Source: an uncultured Acetatifactor sp. (GTDB lineage: Bacteria > Bacillota > Clostridia > Lachnospirales > Lachnospiraceae). From it: a stretch of DNA of 8,100 bases. The notes under the pieces were generated by a model that saw only the letters and a list, made by a program, of their open reading frames with translations, made no database searches and was not told the origin of the DNA. Shown here in pieces: positions 7,533 to 8,100 of the stretch. The DNA lies in the NCBI GenBank assembly GCA_947644185.1, contig CANRZC010000102.1, forward strand, positions 1-8,100, read 5' to 3'. Made by a program: the position numbers and the translations under genes. Position 1 is the stretch's first letter. The number at the start of each line of letters is the position of its first letter.

Positions 7533-7580
7533 ATATTCCTCTCTACCTCCATGTCTGATATCTATATGTGGCTGATTCTA

Positions 7581-7627
7581 TAGAAAAAGAAAATGCCAAA
7601 CCTTTGGAGTACCGAAGATTTGGCATT
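7581..7627 (-). terminator. Intrinsic terminator of the tRNA-Pro transcript
   Basis: On the minus strand AATGCCAAATC (7617-7627) pairs with GGTTTGGCATT (7592-7602), giving 11 base pairs with one wobble, and the loop can extend by GG/CC pairing. The T-rich run TTCTTTTTC follows at once. It begins 11 nt after the tRNA 3' end and separates it from the rlmD operon. Confidence 0.9.
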
Positions 7628-7637
7628 GCACAATGTA

Positions 7638-7712
7638 TCGGAGTGGCGGGATTCGAACTCGCGACCTCCGCCTCCCTAAGACGGCGCTCTAACCAAGCTG
7701 AGCCACACCCCG
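7638..7712 (-). tRNA. tRNA-Pro (anticodon AGG)
   Basis: The 75-nt cloverleaf folds on the minus strand. The acceptor CGGGGTG pairs with CACTCCG (one G-T), with a C1-G72 pair and discriminator A73 as expected for bacterial tRNA-Pro. The D arm is GCTC/GAGC. The anticodon arm CCGTC/GGCGG encloses loop TTAGGGA, giving anticodon AGG after U33, with G37. The T arm is GCGAG-TTCGAAT-CCCGC and has one A-C mismatch at 52-62. CCA is not encoded; TAC follows A73. It has its own promoter (7726-7754) and terminator. Confidence 0.95.
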
Positions 7713-7725
7713 TAGCACATTTAGT

Positions 7726-7754
7726 ATTATAAAGGGTCATTGCAAAAATTGCAA
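7726..7754 (-). promoter_or_regulatory. Strong sigma-A-type promoter of tRNA-Pro
   Basis: The minus strand has -35 TTGCAA (7749-7754), a 17-nt spacer, and a perfect -10 TATAAT (7726-7731), with the mature tRNA starting 14 nt further on. The sequence upstream of the -35 is A/T-rich and could act as an UP element, as is common for stable RNA genes. Confidence 0.85.
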
Positions 7755-7777
7755 CTATTTTTTTGCAAATTTTGCAA
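7740..7777. repeat. Four TTGCAA motifs in two pairs, overlapping the tRNA -35 box
   Basis: TTGCAA, itself a palindrome, occurs at 7740-7745, 7749-7754, 7763-7768 and 7772-7777, so starts are 9, 14 and 9 nt apart. The two 15-nt pairs (7740-7754 and 7763-7777) are inverted copies of each other at 14 of 15 positions. The second motif is the -35 box. This is an operator-like layout, though an AT-rich UP element is an alternative reading. Confidence 0.6.
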
Positions 7778-7810
7778 ATTAGTAAAAATAGATAATAAGA
7801 GCACTATATC

Positions 7811-7829
7811 ATGTTTATATTATAAACAT
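7811..7829. repeat. Perfect 19-nt AT-rich palindrome
   Basis: ATGTTTATATTATAAACAT has two exact 9-nt arms around one central T. It begins directly after the stop codon of the partial gene to its right. It is too AT-rich and lacks a T-run to be a typical terminator; a protein-binding site is possible. It also contains a T-N11-A pattern like LysR-type boxes, which in such AT-rich sequence is weak evidence. Confidence 0.6.
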
Positions 7830-8100
7830 TTATACCAAATTCGGTTTTACCGTTGGGTATTTTAGGAGTTTAGATTCATGAAAAGCCATGCATCCTTTTC
7901 CGTGCAATCTATAGCTGATCCCTTCTGCTTCAAATTCCATTTTTTTACATTTTGCTCTATAAATATAAAAGTCATATTTGTTTTTTAGATTTAAGCATTC
8001 AGAATCGTTAATACCTCTTATCACGATGCTGCATACCGCTTCCACCTCTTTGATCATTTGTGATACAGCCGCCGGTGTTATATGGAAATACGTAGAGATT
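7830..8100 (-). CDS. Partial protein with a LysR-like helix-turn-helix; 5' end beyond the window, apparently short C-terminus
   Basis: Reading the minus strand in from base 8099, the frame is open to a TAA at 7830-7832 and encodes 89 residues. The visible start resembles the recognition part of a LysR-type helix-turn-helix (ISTYFHITPAAVSQMIKEVE), where HITPAAVSQMIKEVE parallels the usual HISQPALSRQIKRLE. The ATG at 8055-8057 falls inside this helix, so it is probably an internal Met and not the start. After the helix the protein does not follow the family: about 68 residues with Lys, Cys and aromatic residues, where LysR proteins have over 200 more. It could be a truncated regulator, a small DNA-binding protein, or a pseudogene. 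The region is AT-rich compared with its neighbours, which hints at acquired or decaying DNA. No function is assigned. Confidence 0.5.
   Translation of the reverse strand, partial: ISTYFHITPAAVSQMIKEVEAVCSIVIRGINDSECLNLKNKYDFYIYRAKCKKMEFEAEGISYRLHGKGCMAFHESKLLKYPTVKPNLV

Noticed and set aside
77..7575. Plus-strand open frames opposite the minus-strand genes
   Set aside because: They lack ribosome sites and recognisable domains and lie entirely antisense to well-identified genes.
7533..7590. A promoter for the rlmD operon between the tRNA terminator and rlmD
   Set aside because: Only a weak TATAGA with a poor -35 (TTTTTC, 16 nt) was seen, so I could not support one; read-through or a weak promoter remain possible.
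7543..7740. A 65-codon open frame on the minus strand
   Set aside because: It covers the tRNA-Pro gene and its terminator; the frame is a by-product of the tRNA sequence.
7638..7830. An integration site of a mobile element at tRNA-Pro
   Set aside because: The AT-rich DNA lies on the 5' side of the tRNA, whereas integrases usually use the 3' end; no repeated tRNA end and no integrase gene were seen.
1..8100. CRISPR arrays, insertion sequences or toxin-antitoxin pairs
   Set aside because: No regularly spaced long repeats, transposase motifs or paired small genes were found on either strand.

Overview
The window comes from a low-to-mid GC Firmicute, most likely a clostridial gut bacterium of the Lachnospiraceae type. 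This is judged from the minus-strand tig-clpP-clpX order, strong GGAGG-type ribosome binding sites, the protein sequences, and a tRNA-Pro with an AGG anticodon. It is an inference from reading the sequence, not a database match. Every convincing gene lies on the minus strand, so transcription runs from high to low coordinates.

Right edge (7713-8100). This stretch is clearly more AT-rich than the rest. It holds the 3' end of an open frame that runs off the window and carries a LysR-like helix-turn-helix but stops soon after it. Just past its stop codon is a perfect 19-nt palindrome. Next come four TTGCAA motifs arranged as two pairs, which overlap the -35 box of a strong promoter driving tRNA-Pro(AGG) at 7638-7712. 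A clear intrinsic terminator follows the tRNA.

Middle (2896-7532). Four closely spaced genes look like one operon: a TRAM-less 23S rRNA uracil-C5 methyltransferase (RlmD type), a type I L-asparaginase (AnsA type), a substrate-binding lipoprotein, and a single polypeptide that fuses an importer permease to its ATPase. The last two form a compact importer of the nitrate/sulfonate/thiamine-precursor type. Its substrate cannot be read from the sequence.

Left (1-2866). A consensus promoter with an extended -10 starts the protein quality-control operon: trigger factor (tig), the ClpP peptidase, and the first 258 codons of the ClpX unfoldase, which continues past the left edge. Trigger factor meets nascent chains at the ribosome, and ClpXP degrades tagged or misfolded proteins.

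Most of the window is ordinary housekeeping sequence. The points most worth a second look are the fused importer subunit with its odd start site and altered P-loop, the operator-like repeats at the tRNA promoter, the palindrome beside them, and the apparently shortened LysR-like gene. I see no convincing new defence or mobile system here.
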